DNA from: Terriglobia bacterium
GTDB lineage: Bacteria > Acidobacteriota > Terriglobia > UBA7540
DNA length: 50,749 nucleotides
Assembly (NCBI GenBank): GCA_020073545.1
Contig: JAIQEZ010000017.1
Location: 1 to 50,749 of the forward strand
Reading direction: 5' to 3'
Shown: positions 42,372 to 50,680 of the stretch, piece by piece
Layout of the letters: every line of letters starts with the position of its first letter
Position numbering within the stretch: the stretch's first letter is position 1
The notes under the pieces: generated by a model
Database searches by the model: none
What the model was told of the DNA's origin: nothing
The model's input: the letters and a program-made list of their open reading frames with translations, nothing else
Position numbers and translations under genes: made by a program

Positions 42372-42682
42372 CAGCTCGCGAGTGGACGTACAAATTCCCG
42401 GAGACAGTTCGCGGCGTCGGGACGGAAGACGAGGTTCTATATGTGGGCACCTTGACAGGTCCTATCTTCGCCTTTGCGCCGGCAAGCCAACACTAAGGCA
42501 GGTAGTCTGGACTCATGCGGAACTTTGCCGCCGTGACGCCAGCCCCGGCAGAGCATGCGGGTGGCGCACACGTTGCCTTGGATGTATGTGCCGGTCGAAA
42601 ACGGAGTGGCCTGGAAACTGGGGAGGCTTGGAGCGGGTTCCCAAGTGTCGCCGACACAAAGAGCGATGTCTGCGCCACCCGC

Positions 42683-42763
42683 GTTACACCCGCCATGGAA
42701 GCTGGACTCAGCAACCACGTCTGGACAATCGAGGAAATGGTTGATAGAGTCGGCCTGAGATAG
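42683..42763 (+). pseudogene. IS1-like transposase C-terminal relic
   Basis: The frame reads VTPAMEAGLSNHVWTIEEMV and ends at TAG 42761-42763. 'TPAMEAGhxxHVWxxEEhh' is the common C-terminus of IS1-family-like transposases. No other part of the enzyme is recognisable upstream. Confidence 0.6.
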
Positions 42764-42766
42764 AGA

Positions 42767-42791
42767 AAGGCCCGACTGCGAATCGGGCCTT
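42767..42791 (+). terminator. Hairpin after the transposase relic
   Basis: AAGGCCCGA (42767-42775), loop CTGCGAA, TCGGGCCTT (42783-42791): a perfect 9-bp stem four bases after the relic stop, without a long T-run. Confidence 0.55.
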
Positions 42792-42884
42792 ACAAATGTG
42801 GGAAAGGGCAAACCCACAGTAATAAAGAAGTGTACGCCTTATCCATAACTTGCCAAGCGATACATTTATCGGAAGACCAGAACC

Positions 42885-43520
42885 ATGAGGGGCAAGCACA
42901 AGCGCAAACAACAAAAAGCTGCGCACCGCACCCGTGCACGTGCCGAGATCAAGCGCGCGGAACGAAAGACAGAAACACAACAGCTATTAGTACATACGAA
43001 ACCGCCAATGCGGCCAACGCGCCAAGGAATGCTGCGAGCGCGTTATTTTCGATGGTTTCTCGCGGTGATGACAACAGTCGGTGGACTGTACGTTGTCTAT
43101 GATGTCGTCCACCCAAAGATACATATTTCATGCTCTGGCTCCTTGGATGCCAAAGATCCGTTCGAAGCAGTTTTTTCAATCACTAATTCAAGCCTTCTGA
43201 CAATTAGTGATGTTGAAGTAAGATGCTCGATAAATGACGTGCGCACATCCACATATGTAGAGATCAAAGGAATAGATGTGCAAAACATAAGGACTGACAG
43301 GTTTGATAAAATCTCGCCCGATGAGACAGCAACGGTGCCGTGTTCGTACAAAGGCAGGATAGAAGGGACGGCTCAATCCAGCCTTGTAGACTATGCAGAT
43401 ATCACACTTAACATGGAATACAGTTTTCCTCTTTGGGTGACGCGCCTTAAGAGGAATGCGCGATTCATTGGGAGATGGGGAAAAGACGCAATGTTTCACT
43501 GGGTCCAAGAACCCACGTGA
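42885..43520 (+). CDS. Low-GC orphan membrane-anchored protein
   Basis: 211 residues. A strongly basic N-terminus (KHKRKQQKAAHRTRARAEIKR) is followed by one transmembrane helix (about 57-73, FLAVMTTVGGLYVVYDV) and a soluble beta-rich domain (about 80-190: FEAVFSITNSSLLTISDVEVRCSIND, TATVPCSYKGRIEG). It is probably exported beyond the membrane with a cytoplasmic basic tail. The gene is clearly less GC-rich than the housekeeping genes around it and lies at the edge of the accessory pocket, suggesting transfer. The ATG at 42885 has GGAAGA upstream. No family recognised. Confidence 0.7.
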   Translation: MRGKHKRKQQKAAHRTRARAEIKRAERKTETQQLLVHTKPPMRPTRQGMLRARYFRWFLAVMTTVGGLYVVYDVVHPKIHISCSGSLDAKDPFEAVFSITNSSLLTISDVEVRCSINDVRTSTYVEIKGIDVQNIRTDRFDKISPDETATVPCSYKGRIEGTAQSSLVDYADITLNMEYSFPLWVTRLKRNARFIGRWGKDAMFHWVQEPT

Positions 43521-43719
43521 GCCATGCCGCCCCGCTTCAATGAATTTACTTTCCCTGACACGAACATTTACCACTAGCAGATTCTTGTTCACCGGCGCAC
43601 CTTTTAGACACTACCCAGATTTCAAACTGCACCGCTACCTTCCCTGCTCTTTTCTTGACTTGCTCGCGAGCCACCCCATAGAATTGACGATTTAAGCGCT
43701 TGGCGACGCATGCGCCTAT

Positions 43720-45252
43720 ATGTCCTTACGCTTCTACAACACGCTCACGCGGCAGGTCGAGGAGTTTAAGCCTCTCGAAGGCAACACCGTGCGCATGTAC
43801 ACCTGCGGGCCCACGGTTTACGACTACGCGCACATTGGCAACTATCGCACCTTCGTTTTTCAGGATGTCCTCCGCCGGCACCTGAAGTACAGGGGTTTTC
43901 AACTTCGCCACGTCGTCAACCTCACGGATGTTGACGACAATACCATCCGCAATTCCCGGTCGGCGGGAGTGCCCCTCCGCGCCTATACCGACAAGTACGT
44001 CGAGGCCTTCCAGATCGATCGGCAACTGCTGAACCTGGAGGATCCGGAGTTTCTGGTCCGTGCCACCGACCACATCGAAGAAATGGTGAAGCTCATCCAG
44101 GCGTTGATGGACCGGGGATACGCTTACGCGAGCGAGGGGTCGGTTTACTTCAAAGTCGGCGCCTTCCCGCATTACGGTCAATTGACTCAGATTGATCTTA
44201 CCGGCGTGCGCGCGGGCGCTCGCGTGGACACGGATAAATACGACAAGGCCGATGCCCGCGATTTCGTGCTTTGGAAAGCCGCGAAAGAAGGCGAGCCGTT
44301 CTGGGAGACGCCCTTCGGCCCCGGGCGGCCCGGCTGGCACATCGAGTGCTCCGCCATGTCGATGAAGTACCTGGGCGAAACCTTCGACATCCACTCCGGC
44401 GGCAGCGATCTGATCTTTCCCCATCACGAGAACGAGATCGCGCAGAGCGAAGCCGCCACCGGCAAGCCTTTCGTGAAACTCTGGCTGCACGGCGAGCACC
44501 TGATCGTCAACGGCGAGAAGATGTCGAAATCACTCGGCAACTTCTACACGCTGCGCGACCTGATTGCCAAAGGCTACAAGCCCTCGGCGATCCGCTACCT
44601 TCTGGCCTCGGTGCCGTACCGCAAACCGCTCAATTTCACTTTCGACGGGCTGCATCAGGCGCAACAGTCGATCGATCGGCTGCGGAATTTCCGCTTCCGC
44701 CTGACCAAAGAGAATTTCCCGCCCGGAGATAGCCCGGCTCTCAAGGCCCGCGCGCAGGAGGCGCGGGAGAAATTTGAGGCGGCGCTCGACGACAACCTGA
44801 ACACCGCCGAAGCCCTCGGCGCCATCTTCGACATGGTGCGCGACGGCAATACGGCGATGGACCGCAGGGAGTTCCGCGATGGCGACCGCGGCGCCTTCCT
44901 CGACACGCTGGAACGCTGGGACCGCATCTTTGCCGTGCTGGACGATAATGACCACGCCAAGCTGGTGAAGTTCGGCCTTCTGAAAGAGGGAACGAGTTCC
45001 GTTAAGTTGGGGCTAGATGCTAGAGAACTCAAGAGCGCCGGGGTGGCCGAGGAAGGGATTGGGAACGGCTACACCCAGGTGCTCCAGGTCGGAACCTTGA
45101 GCGACGAAGAAATCGAGAAACTCATCGCGGAACGCGCCGCCGCCCGGCGCAAGGGCGACTACGCCCGCTCCGACGAGATTCGGGCGAGTTTACTCCAGGC
45201 TGGTGTTATACTGGAAGATACGAAAGCTGGAACCCGATGGAAGCGGAAGTGA
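43720..45252 (+). CDS. cysS: Cysteinyl-tRNA synthetase
   Basis: A 510-residue class I synthetase joining cysteine to tRNA-Cys. The HIGH motif is AHIGN (37-41), the zinc ligands begin with Cys29 in MYTCGPTVYD and continue with the Cys in WHIECSAMS and with HHENEIAQSE, and KMSKS is at 267-271. The C-terminal DALR-type region contains an extra stretch (VKFGLLKEGTSSVKLGLDAR) before LSDEEIEKLIAERAAARR, somewhat longer than usual. The end LEDTKAGTRWKRK is canonical. The start ATG at 43720 precedes the conserved LRFYNTLTR. Confidence 0.96.
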   Translation: MSLRFYNTLTRQVEEFKPLEGNTVRMYTCGPTVYDYAHIGNYRTFVFQDVLRRHLKYRGFQLRHVVNLTDVDDNTIRNSRSAGVPLRAYTDKYVEAFQIDRQLLNLEDPEFLVRATDHIEEMVKLIQALMDRGYAYASEGSVYFKVGAFPHYGQLTQIDLTGVRAGARVDTDKYDKADARDFVLWKAAKEGEPFWETPFGPGRPGWHIECSAMSMKYLGETFDIHSGGSDLIFPHHENEIAQSEAATGKPFVKLWLHGEHLIVNGEKMSKSLGNFYTLRDLIAKGYKPSAIRYLLASVPYRKPLNFTFDGLHQAQQSIDRLRNFRFRLTKENFPPGDSPALKARAQEAREKFEAALDDNLNTAEALGAIFDMVRDGNTAMDRREFRDGDRGAFLDTLERWDRIFAVLDDNDHAKLVKFGLLKEGTSSVKLGLDARELKSAGVAEEGIGNGYTQVLQVGTLSDEEIEKLIAERAAARRKGDYARSDEIRASLLQAGVILEDTKAGTRWKRK

Positions 45253-45395
45253 CCATGCGGAATTTACGGCTTTGTCTTCCGTTGTTGGCTCGCCCCAACC
45301 TTTTTGGGGGCGACTAATCCTCTCCGTTGTTTCCTCACCCAAGGACTTCGAAACCCGTAGGAACGCTGCCCGGGGCAGCGGAGAGGAGAGATTCC

Positions 45396-46733
45396 ATGGA
45401 AACCAAACTGCCACGCATTACGACGCCCCTTCCCGGGCCCGAAGCCCAGAAAATCCTGGCGCTCGATAAGCAATTCGTCTCGCCTTCTTATACCCGCGAT
45501 TATCCCCTCGTCGCCAAGCGTGGACAGGGCGCCATCGTGGAGGACGTGGACGGCAACTGCTTCCTGGACTTTGCCTCCGGCATCGCGGTGGTTTCGACCG
45601 GGCATTGCCATCCGGACGTGGTGCGCGCGATTCAGAAGCAAGCCGAGACCCTGATCCACATGTCAGGGACGGATTTCTATTACCCCCTGCTGGCGCAACT
45701 GGCTGAGAAGATGGCCCGGATCACACCCGGGACTTTCCCCAAACGAGTCGCCTTCGGCAACTCCGGCGCCGAGGCCGTCGAGGCGGCGATGAAAATTGCG
45801 CGCTACCACACCAAGCGCCATCGGTTTATCGCTTTTCTCGGCGCCTTCCACGGACGGACCTTCGGCGCGCTTTCGCTCACGGCCAGCAAGGCCGTCCAGA
45901 GGCGAGGCTTCGGCCCGCTGCTGTCGGGTGTCACCCATGTGACGTATGCCAATCCTTATCGCTGCCCGGCAGGCCACCGGGCGCCGGAGTGCGTGTGTGA
46001 TTGCGTCTGCTCGGAAATGATCGAGCGGCAACTGTTCAAGACCGCGGTGCCGCCCGAGGATGTCGCGGCCATCGTCGTCGAACCGATCCAGGGCGAAGGC
46101 GGCTACGTCGTCCCGCCTCCCGGATTCCTCGACGGCCTGCGGCGGTTGGCCGACAAGTACGGAATTCTGCTGATCTTCGACGAAGTCCAGTGCGGCATGG
46201 GACGGACGGGTAAAATGTGGGCCTGCGAGCACTTCGGCGTGGTGCCCGACATCCTGGTGACCGCCAAGGGCATCGCCTCCGGCTTACCGCTGGGCGTGAC
46301 CGTGGCCCGCGCGGATTTGATGAATTGGGGCCCCGGCGCGCACGCCTCGACGTTCGGAGGCAACCCGGTGGCGTGCGCGGCAGCGCTGGAAACGATTCGC
46401 CTGCTGGAAGAGAAGTACATCGCGAACGCTGCCCGCCTGGGCGAATACATCATGGGAAGGATCGCCGATTGGCCGCACAAGCATCGCGTGGTCGGCCAAG
46501 TACGCGGTCGCGGGCTGATGATTGGCATCGAACTGGTCAAGAGTCAGGAGACCCGCGAGCCGAATCCCGAAGCGCGGAACAAGGTGATTGCGCGGGCCTT
46601 CGAACAGGGTTTGCTCATCCTCGGCTGTGGCGAGAGCACCGTCCGGCTGATGCCGCCGCTCCTGATCGATCGCGAGCAGGCGGACTTCGCCGTCGACGTC
46701 CTGGATCGCTGCATCGCCGAATTGGAACACTGA
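45396..46733 (+). CDS. Class III PLP aminotransferase (acetylornithine/GABA type or amino acid racemase)
   Basis: A 445-residue fold-type I PLP enzyme. GNSGAEAVEAAMKIAR binds the phosphate, IFDEVQCGMGRTGK carries the PLP-ring Asp, and Lys291 in VTAKGIASGLPLG is the Schiff-base lysine. The sequence DYPLVAKRGQGAIVEDVDGN, the phrase STGHCHPDVV and the Cys-rich loop RCPAGHRAPECVCDCVC resemble a subgroup that includes archaeal enzymes shown to be amino acid racemases or omega-aminotransferases. Substrate is therefore uncertain. The ATG at 45396 follows GAGAGGAGAG. It is downstream of cysS on the same strand. Confidence 0.9.
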   Translation: METKLPRITTPLPGPEAQKILALDKQFVSPSYTRDYPLVAKRGQGAIVEDVDGNCFLDFASGIAVVSTGHCHPDVVRAIQKQAETLIHMSGTDFYYPLLAQLAEKMARITPGTFPKRVAFGNSGAEAVEAAMKIARYHTKRHRFIAFLGAFHGRTFGALSLTASKAVQRRGFGPLLSGVTHVTYANPYRCPAGHRAPECVCDCVCSEMIERQLFKTAVPPEDVAAIVVEPIQGEGGYVVPPPGFLDGLRRLADKYGILLIFDEVQCGMGRTGKMWACEHFGVVPDILVTAKGIASGLPLGVTVARADLMNWGPGAHASTFGGNPVACAAALETIRLLEEKYIANAARLGEYIMGRIADWPHKHRVVGQVRGRGLMIGIELVKSQETREPNPEARNKVIARAFEQGLLILGCGESTVRLMPPLLIDREQADFAVDVLDRCIAELEH

Positions 46734-46946
46734 CGCGGCTTCGCCTCGGACTGACGAACATGTTTGCTCGCCGGGACGGCGGGGTGGGGGGGCCGTATCG
46801 GCGGGGCTCCCGATAGAAGGCATCGGGACAAGTTTCGCTCCGCCGTTCCAGAACTGGGAGAACTTGACCTATTCAAGCCAAGTTCTCGACTTCAAGATTT
46901 CGAGACGCAAAAAGGCGCAGAGCCCTTGAGCATTTTGGCGCGGTTC

Positions 46947-47390
46947 ATGTATCGTGCGTTGGTTTGGAAGGAACGCCAGCGTGCGCAACACGGCGCGCAC
47001 AGGCCGCCGGTTCCGTCGAGCGAAACCGAGCACTTGAAGACGGGTGCGCGGGGCGAAACCCTCGCCTATTGGTACTTGCGCCAGGGGGGTTACACGATCG
47101 TGGCTCGGAATCGCCGGGCGCGCTCGGGCGCCGGGGAGATTGACCTGATCGGCTGGGACGGCCCCGTTCTGTCGTTCGTGGAGGTCAAGACCCGAACCTC
47201 CGACGTGGCCGGCCCCCCGGAGGCGGCGGTCTCCAAGGCGAAACAAAAACGCATTGCCCGTACTGCCAAGGAATACATGCGGCGGCTCCGGCGGCGACCG
47301 CTCAGCTATCGGTTTGACATTGCCAGCGTGGCATGGGACTCTGAGGCGGGTCTCCAAGTCCGCCTCATCAAGGACGCTTTCAAGGCCTAG
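46947..47390 (+). CDS. YraN/UPF0102 nuclease-like protein
   Basis: 147 residues of the UPF0102 family, a restriction-endonuclease-like fold. The core motif is complete: TGARGETLAYWYLRQGGYTIVARNRRAR, then GEIDLIGWDGPVLSFVEVKTRT (the E-x-D ... E-V-K catalytic set) and SKAKQKRIARTAKEYM. Biological role unknown; a link to DNA uptake or recombination has been proposed for the family. The ATG at 46947 lacks a good ribosome-binding site; a TTG at 46926 (giving SILARF in front) is an alternative. Confidence 0.88.
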   Translation: MYRALVWKERQRAQHGAHRPPVPSSETEHLKTGARGETLAYWYLRQGGYTIVARNRRARSGAGEIDLIGWDGPVLSFVEVKTRTSDVAGPPEAAVSKAKQKRIARTAKEYMRRLRRRPLSYRFDIASVAWDSEAGLQVRLIKDAFKA

Positions 47391-47573
47391 CTCTGGGCTC
47401 CACAGGGCGGGCGATGTGGTAGGGCGGAAAACGCCAAAACTAGTGCCTGCAAAAGCAGCGCGCCACCTCGGGGGATCGGAAGGGTGGGCTCGCCGTTCCC
47501 TTCAGGATGAATGGTTGCGTTTTGTTCCGCAAGCAAGCGCTAGGGTGATCCCAAGTATCAAGGAGTCGTAACC

Positions 47574-48587
47574 TTGCCCGAACTAAGAAAAGATCCCATC
47601 ACCGGTCGATGGGTCATCATCGCCACGGACCGGGCGAAGCGGCCATCGGATTTCGTCCGCGAGAAGGTGCAGATCCGAGGGTCGGGCTTCTGCCCGTTCT
47701 GCTCCGGCAATGAATCCAAGACCCCGCCGGAAATCCTCGCCTATCGCAGCGACGGCAGCCGCCCCAATACTCCCGGCTGGTCGCTGCGCGTGGTGGCGAA
47801 CAAGTTTCCCGCCTTGGGGATCGAAGGCACGCTGAACCGCCAGGGCGAAGGCCTGTACGATAAGATGCATGGCATCGGCGCGCACGAGGTCATCATTGAG
47901 ACTCCGCAGCACAACCTGACCCTCGCCTCCATGCCCGCGCGCCAGATTGAGGACGTGCTCTGGGCTTTCCGCGACCGCATTATCGACTTGAAGAAGGACC
48001 GCCGGTTCAAGTACATCCTGATCTTCAAGAACCACGGCGACGCCGCGGGTGCTTCCCTCGAGCACACCCATTCCCAACTGATCGCGCTGCCCGTAGTGCC
48101 CAGCCTCGTGACGGAAGAAGTGGAAGGCGCGCGCGCGCATTACAGCTTCAAGGAGCGCTGCATTTTTTGCGACATCATCCGGCAGGAAACCGAAAGCAAA
48201 ATCCGGCTGATCTCCGAGAACGATGGTTTCCTTGCCCTGGCGCCCTTCGCTCCGCGCTTCCCCTTCGAGATGTGGATCATTCCCAAGACGCACCAATGCT
48301 CGTTCGAGGAATCGCAGAAGCGCGAATTTGAGCAGCTTGCTCCCGTGCTCAAGGACATGCTGGCGCGCCTGGATCGCGTGCTCGATTTCCCGGCCTACAA
48401 CTACATTATCCACACCTCCCCGATCGGGGAATCCGCCGAGGACTATTACCACTGGCACATGGAAATTATGCCCAAGCTCACCAAAGTCGCCGGGTTCGAG
48501 TGGGGCACGGGCTTCTATATCAATCCCACGCCCCCGGAAGAGTCAGCGAAATTCCTGCGCGAAGCCGCCGTGCCAGTCAGCACGTAG
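47574..48587 (+). CDS. galT: Galactose-1-phosphate uridylyltransferase
   Basis: A 337-residue HIT-superfamily GalT, which exchanges UMP between UDP-glucose and galactose-1-phosphate in the Leloir pathway. Zinc cysteines FCPFC (39-43), IGAHEVIIETPQHN, GASLEHTHSQLIALP, the second Cys pair CIFCDI and the C-terminal YYHWHMEIMPKL are all present. Read by eye, the active-site His-Pro-His of classical enzymes is not obvious; EHTHSQ and HWHMEIMP occupy the HIT positions. The start is a TTG at 47574 after AAGGAG. With the GH35 beta-galactosidase it fits galactose use. Confidence 0.9.
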   Translation: MPELRKDPITGRWVIIATDRAKRPSDFVREKVQIRGSGFCPFCSGNESKTPPEILAYRSDGSRPNTPGWSLRVVANKFPALGIEGTLNRQGEGLYDKMHGIGAHEVIIETPQHNLTLASMPARQIEDVLWAFRDRIIDLKKDRRFKYILIFKNHGDAAGASLEHTHSQLIALPVVPSLVTEEVEGARAHYSFKERCIFCDIIRQETESKIRLISENDGFLALAPFAPRFPFEMWIIPKTHQCSFEESQKREFEQLAPVLKDMLARLDRVLDFPAYNYIIHTSPIGESAEDYYHWHMEIMPKLTKVAGFEWGTGFYINPTPPEESAKFLREAAVPVST

Positions 48588-48682
48588 TAGGGCGCGGAAG
48601 AAACTTCCCTCCGAGCATCGTTCTGCAATTCCCACGGAAGGGGGAATCCAGGTCAACCCTGGCTTCACCAAATGGAGCAAAC

Positions 48683-48713
48683 CCACGGTGAGAAGAACGT
48701 TGACCGTGGCTCT
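48683..48713 (-). repeat. REP related to the RAYT flanks
   Basis: CCACGGT (48683-48689) and ACCGTGG (48703-48709) with a longer, imperfect inner stem, followed by CTCTCAGCTCC where the RAYT flank has CTACCAGCTC. It lies between the galT and CRTAC1 stops. Confidence 0.6.
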
Positions 48714-48734
48714 CAGCTCCATTGACGTTGAGGC

Positions 48735-50480
48735 TCAGCGCTTGAAGGGGCGGGTGGAGAGGATCTTGCCGCCTTCTTGGATGGTGTAAGTGTTGTTGGC
48801 CTTGAGGTTCTTGAGGGCATCGTGCTGGCCGCTGGGCCAGAGGATCTCGACGGCTTGCGCTTCCGCCTCCTGGCCCAAGCCAAAAGTCAGGATGAGTTCG
48901 CTTTGCGAGCAGTAGCTCGACCCGGAGTGGACGGTCTGCCAATTTTCACCGGCTCCCGAGCGCACCCGCACTTCGGCGCCGATGCCGTCGCGGTTCGAGC
49001 GCGTGCCGACGGTCTTGATGCGGATGGCGTTCGAGCGGCTGCCACCCACATTATGGAAAAGGTAGGCCGGGCCGCCGTTCGTGGTCAGGAGGATGTCGGG
49101 CGCGCCGTCGTTGTCGATATCCGCGTGCGCCGCACCGCGCGCCACAGATTTTTGCGTGAAGCCTAAGGGCTTGCCAACTTCCTGAAACTTCTCGTTCCCT
49201 TCGTTGTGGAACACCAACGGGAGCTGTGTGTACGCGACCTGCGGCTGGATGCGGTTGATGTCGGGCTCGATGTGGCCGTTGGCCACGAAAAGATCTTCCC
49301 GCCCGTCAAGATCATAGTCAAAGAAGAATATGCCGAAGGAGAGCGAAAGCAAGCTGGCGCGCCCGATGCTGGAGGAAGGCGCGATGTCGATGAAGAAACG
49401 GTTCCCTTCGTTGTGGTAGAGACCAAGCATTTGGTTCGAAAAGTTGCCGATTGCCAGGCTGGGATAGCCGGAATGGTCGAAATCGACTTCGTCGATGCCC
49501 ATGGCGCCGCGCGCGATGCCGTCTTCGCTGAAGGCGATGCCCGCTTGCACGGCCTGCTCGGTGAAGGTGCCATTGCGGTTGTTGCGGTAGAGCTTGTTGG
49601 GCTGCGTGTCGTTCGAGACGGCGAGGTCCGGCCAGCCGTCCCGGTCGTAGTCGATCACCGCCACGCCCAGCGACTTGCTGGTGGGATCGTAAATCCCCGC
49701 CTTCTGCGTTACGTCCTCGAAGCGCCCGTTGCCGAGGTTGTGGAACAGCCGGCAGGTGTCGCCTGGGTAGGCTTCCGGCGTGCAGTAGGACTTGTGGCGT
49801 CCGTCGAGCGTACAGTAGAGGTCATCCTTCTCGGACCACTTCACGTAGTTGGTCACGAAGAGATCGAGCTTGCCGTCTCGGTCGTAATCCACCCAGGCGG
49901 CGCTCGCGCCAAAGCCCGGGTTGTTGACGCCTGCTGATGCGGTGACGTCTTTGAAGTGGCCGTGCTCGTTGTGGAAGAGGCGCGCTTCGCCGAGGCCGGT
50001 CACGTAGAGATCGTCCCAGCCATCGTTGTCGTAATCGCCCACGGCCACGCCCATGCCGTACATCTCGACGTCGAGCCCCGCTTTGGCCGTTACATCAGTG
50101 AACGTTCCGTTGCCGTTGTTGCGATAGAGCTTGAGCGTGGTGCGGCGCGACTTGTGGCCGGGGAAGTCGGCGCCGCTGACGAGCAGGATGTCCGGACTGC
50201 CGTCGTTGTCATAGTCGAGGAAGGCGCAGCCGGCGCCCATGGTCTCCGGCAAATACTTTTTGCCGAAGGCGCCTGTGTAATGGACAAAGTTAATTCCAGC
50301 TTGATGCGTAATATCAACGTAGTGAACGCCTGTATCGGCGGCAGGGGCGGGCGTCGGGGCAGGGAACGCCCGCGCGAGCCGGAACCAAGAAGGCAGTAGG
50401 CAGCAGGCAGTAAGCAGTAGGCCGCAAGCACCCCATTTACACCAACCTGGAGTCTTTGAATGGTATCGCTGGAGCTGCAT
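48735..50480 (-). CDS. CRTAC1-type protein (FG-GAP/VCBS repeats plus ASPIC/UnbV)
   Basis: A 581-residue exported protein. The signal peptide (CGLLLTACCLLPSW, about 20-33) is followed by at least six FG-GAP/VCBS blades with calcium-loop motifs (FLDYDNDGSPDILLV, VGDYDNDGWDDLYV, WVDYDRDGKLDLFV, VIDYDRDGWPDLAV, FFDYDLDGREDLFV, HADIDNDGAPDILL). The C-terminal ASPIC/UnbV domain has RDGIGAEVRVRSG, GSSYCSQSELILTFGLG and VEILWPSG. It is probably an outer-surface or periplasmic beta-propeller; ligand unknown. The ATG at 50480 lies between two inverted heptamer arrays, one of which encodes the signal peptide core. Confidence 0.92.
   Translation of the reverse strand: MQLQRYHSKTPGWCKWGACGLLLTACCLLPSWFRLARAFPAPTPAPAADTGVHYVDITHQAGINFVHYTGAFGKKYLPETMGAGCAFLDYDNDGSPDILLVSGADFPGHKSRRTTLKLYRNNGNGTFTDVTAKAGLDVEMYGMGVAVGDYDNDGWDDLYVTGLGEARLFHNEHGHFKDVTASAGVNNPGFGASAAWVDYDRDGKLDLFVTNYVKWSEKDDLYCTLDGRHKSYCTPEAYPGDTCRLFHNLGNGRFEDVTQKAGIYDPTSKSLGVAVIDYDRDGWPDLAVSNDTQPNKLYRNNRNGTFTEQAVQAGIAFSEDGIARGAMGIDEVDFDHSGYPSLAIGNFSNQMLGLYHNEGNRFFIDIAPSSSIGRASLLSLSFGIFFFDYDLDGREDLFVANGHIEPDINRIQPQVAYTQLPLVFHNEGNEKFQEVGKPLGFTQKSVARGAAHADIDNDGAPDILLTTNGGPAYLFHNVGGSRSNAIRIKTVGTRSNRDGIGAEVRVRSGAGENWQTVHSGSSYCSQSELILTFGLGQEAEAQAVEILWPSGQHDALKNLKANNTYTIQEGGKILSTRPFKR
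50392..50426 (+). repeat. Heptamer array within the CRTAC1 signal peptide
   Basis: Five tandem heptamers GGCAGTA, GGCAGCA, GGCAGTA, AGCAGTA, GGCCGCA. On the coding (minus) strand they translate as GLLLTACCLLP, the hydrophobic core of the signal peptide. Confidence 0.8.
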
Positions 50481-50505
50481 AGATACGGGGTTCTCACTTC
50501 TGACC

Positions 50506-50540
50506 ACTGCCCGCTCCCTACTGCCCACTGCCTCCTGCCT
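50506..50540 (-). repeat. Heptamer array upstream of the CRTAC1 start
   Basis: Five heptamers on the plus strand: ACTGCCC, GCTCCCT, ACTGCCC, ACTGCCT, CCTGCCT, inverted relative to 50392-50426. It overlaps the end of the small frame at 50518-50667. Confidence 0.8.
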
Positions 50541-50667
50541 TTCTCAGCGCCACCGACACGTGCTCGTGGACGGGTTGCGCTTCGTTGTTGTCGTCGGGGT
50601 GCGTGAGCTTGAACGGGCCGGTAATGGCGCGCGACGCCTCGTCGGCCTTGAATCGCAGGTAATTCAT
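50518..50667 (-). CDS. Short ORF between tRNA-Lys and the CRTAC1 gene
   Basis: 49 codons from ATG 50667: MNYLRFKADEASRAITGPFK, then LTHPDDNNEAQPVHEHVSV and an end RKAGGSGQ encoded by the heptamer array. The start follows a weak site. Codon use looks coding (GC-rich third positions), but I do not recognise a family. It may be the remaining start of a longer gene whose 3' part was replaced by the heptamer repeats. Confidence 0.4.
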   Translation of the reverse strand: MNYLRFKADEASRAITGPFKLTHPDDNNEAQPVHEHVSVALRKAGGSGQ

Positions 50668-50680
50668 CAGACATAAAGAT

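Larger units (their letters stand above)
42241..42884. other. Gene-free region with REP and transposase relic
   Basis: It contains a partial degenerate copy of the REP (CCCACGGTGAG near 42280), the right RAYT-flanking REP, an IS1-like relic (42683-42763) and a hairpin terminator (42767-42791). Confidence 0.55.

Noticed and set aside
47419-47435. Another GTAG hairpin (GGCG/CGCC)
   Set aside because: Stem of only four bases; likely chance.
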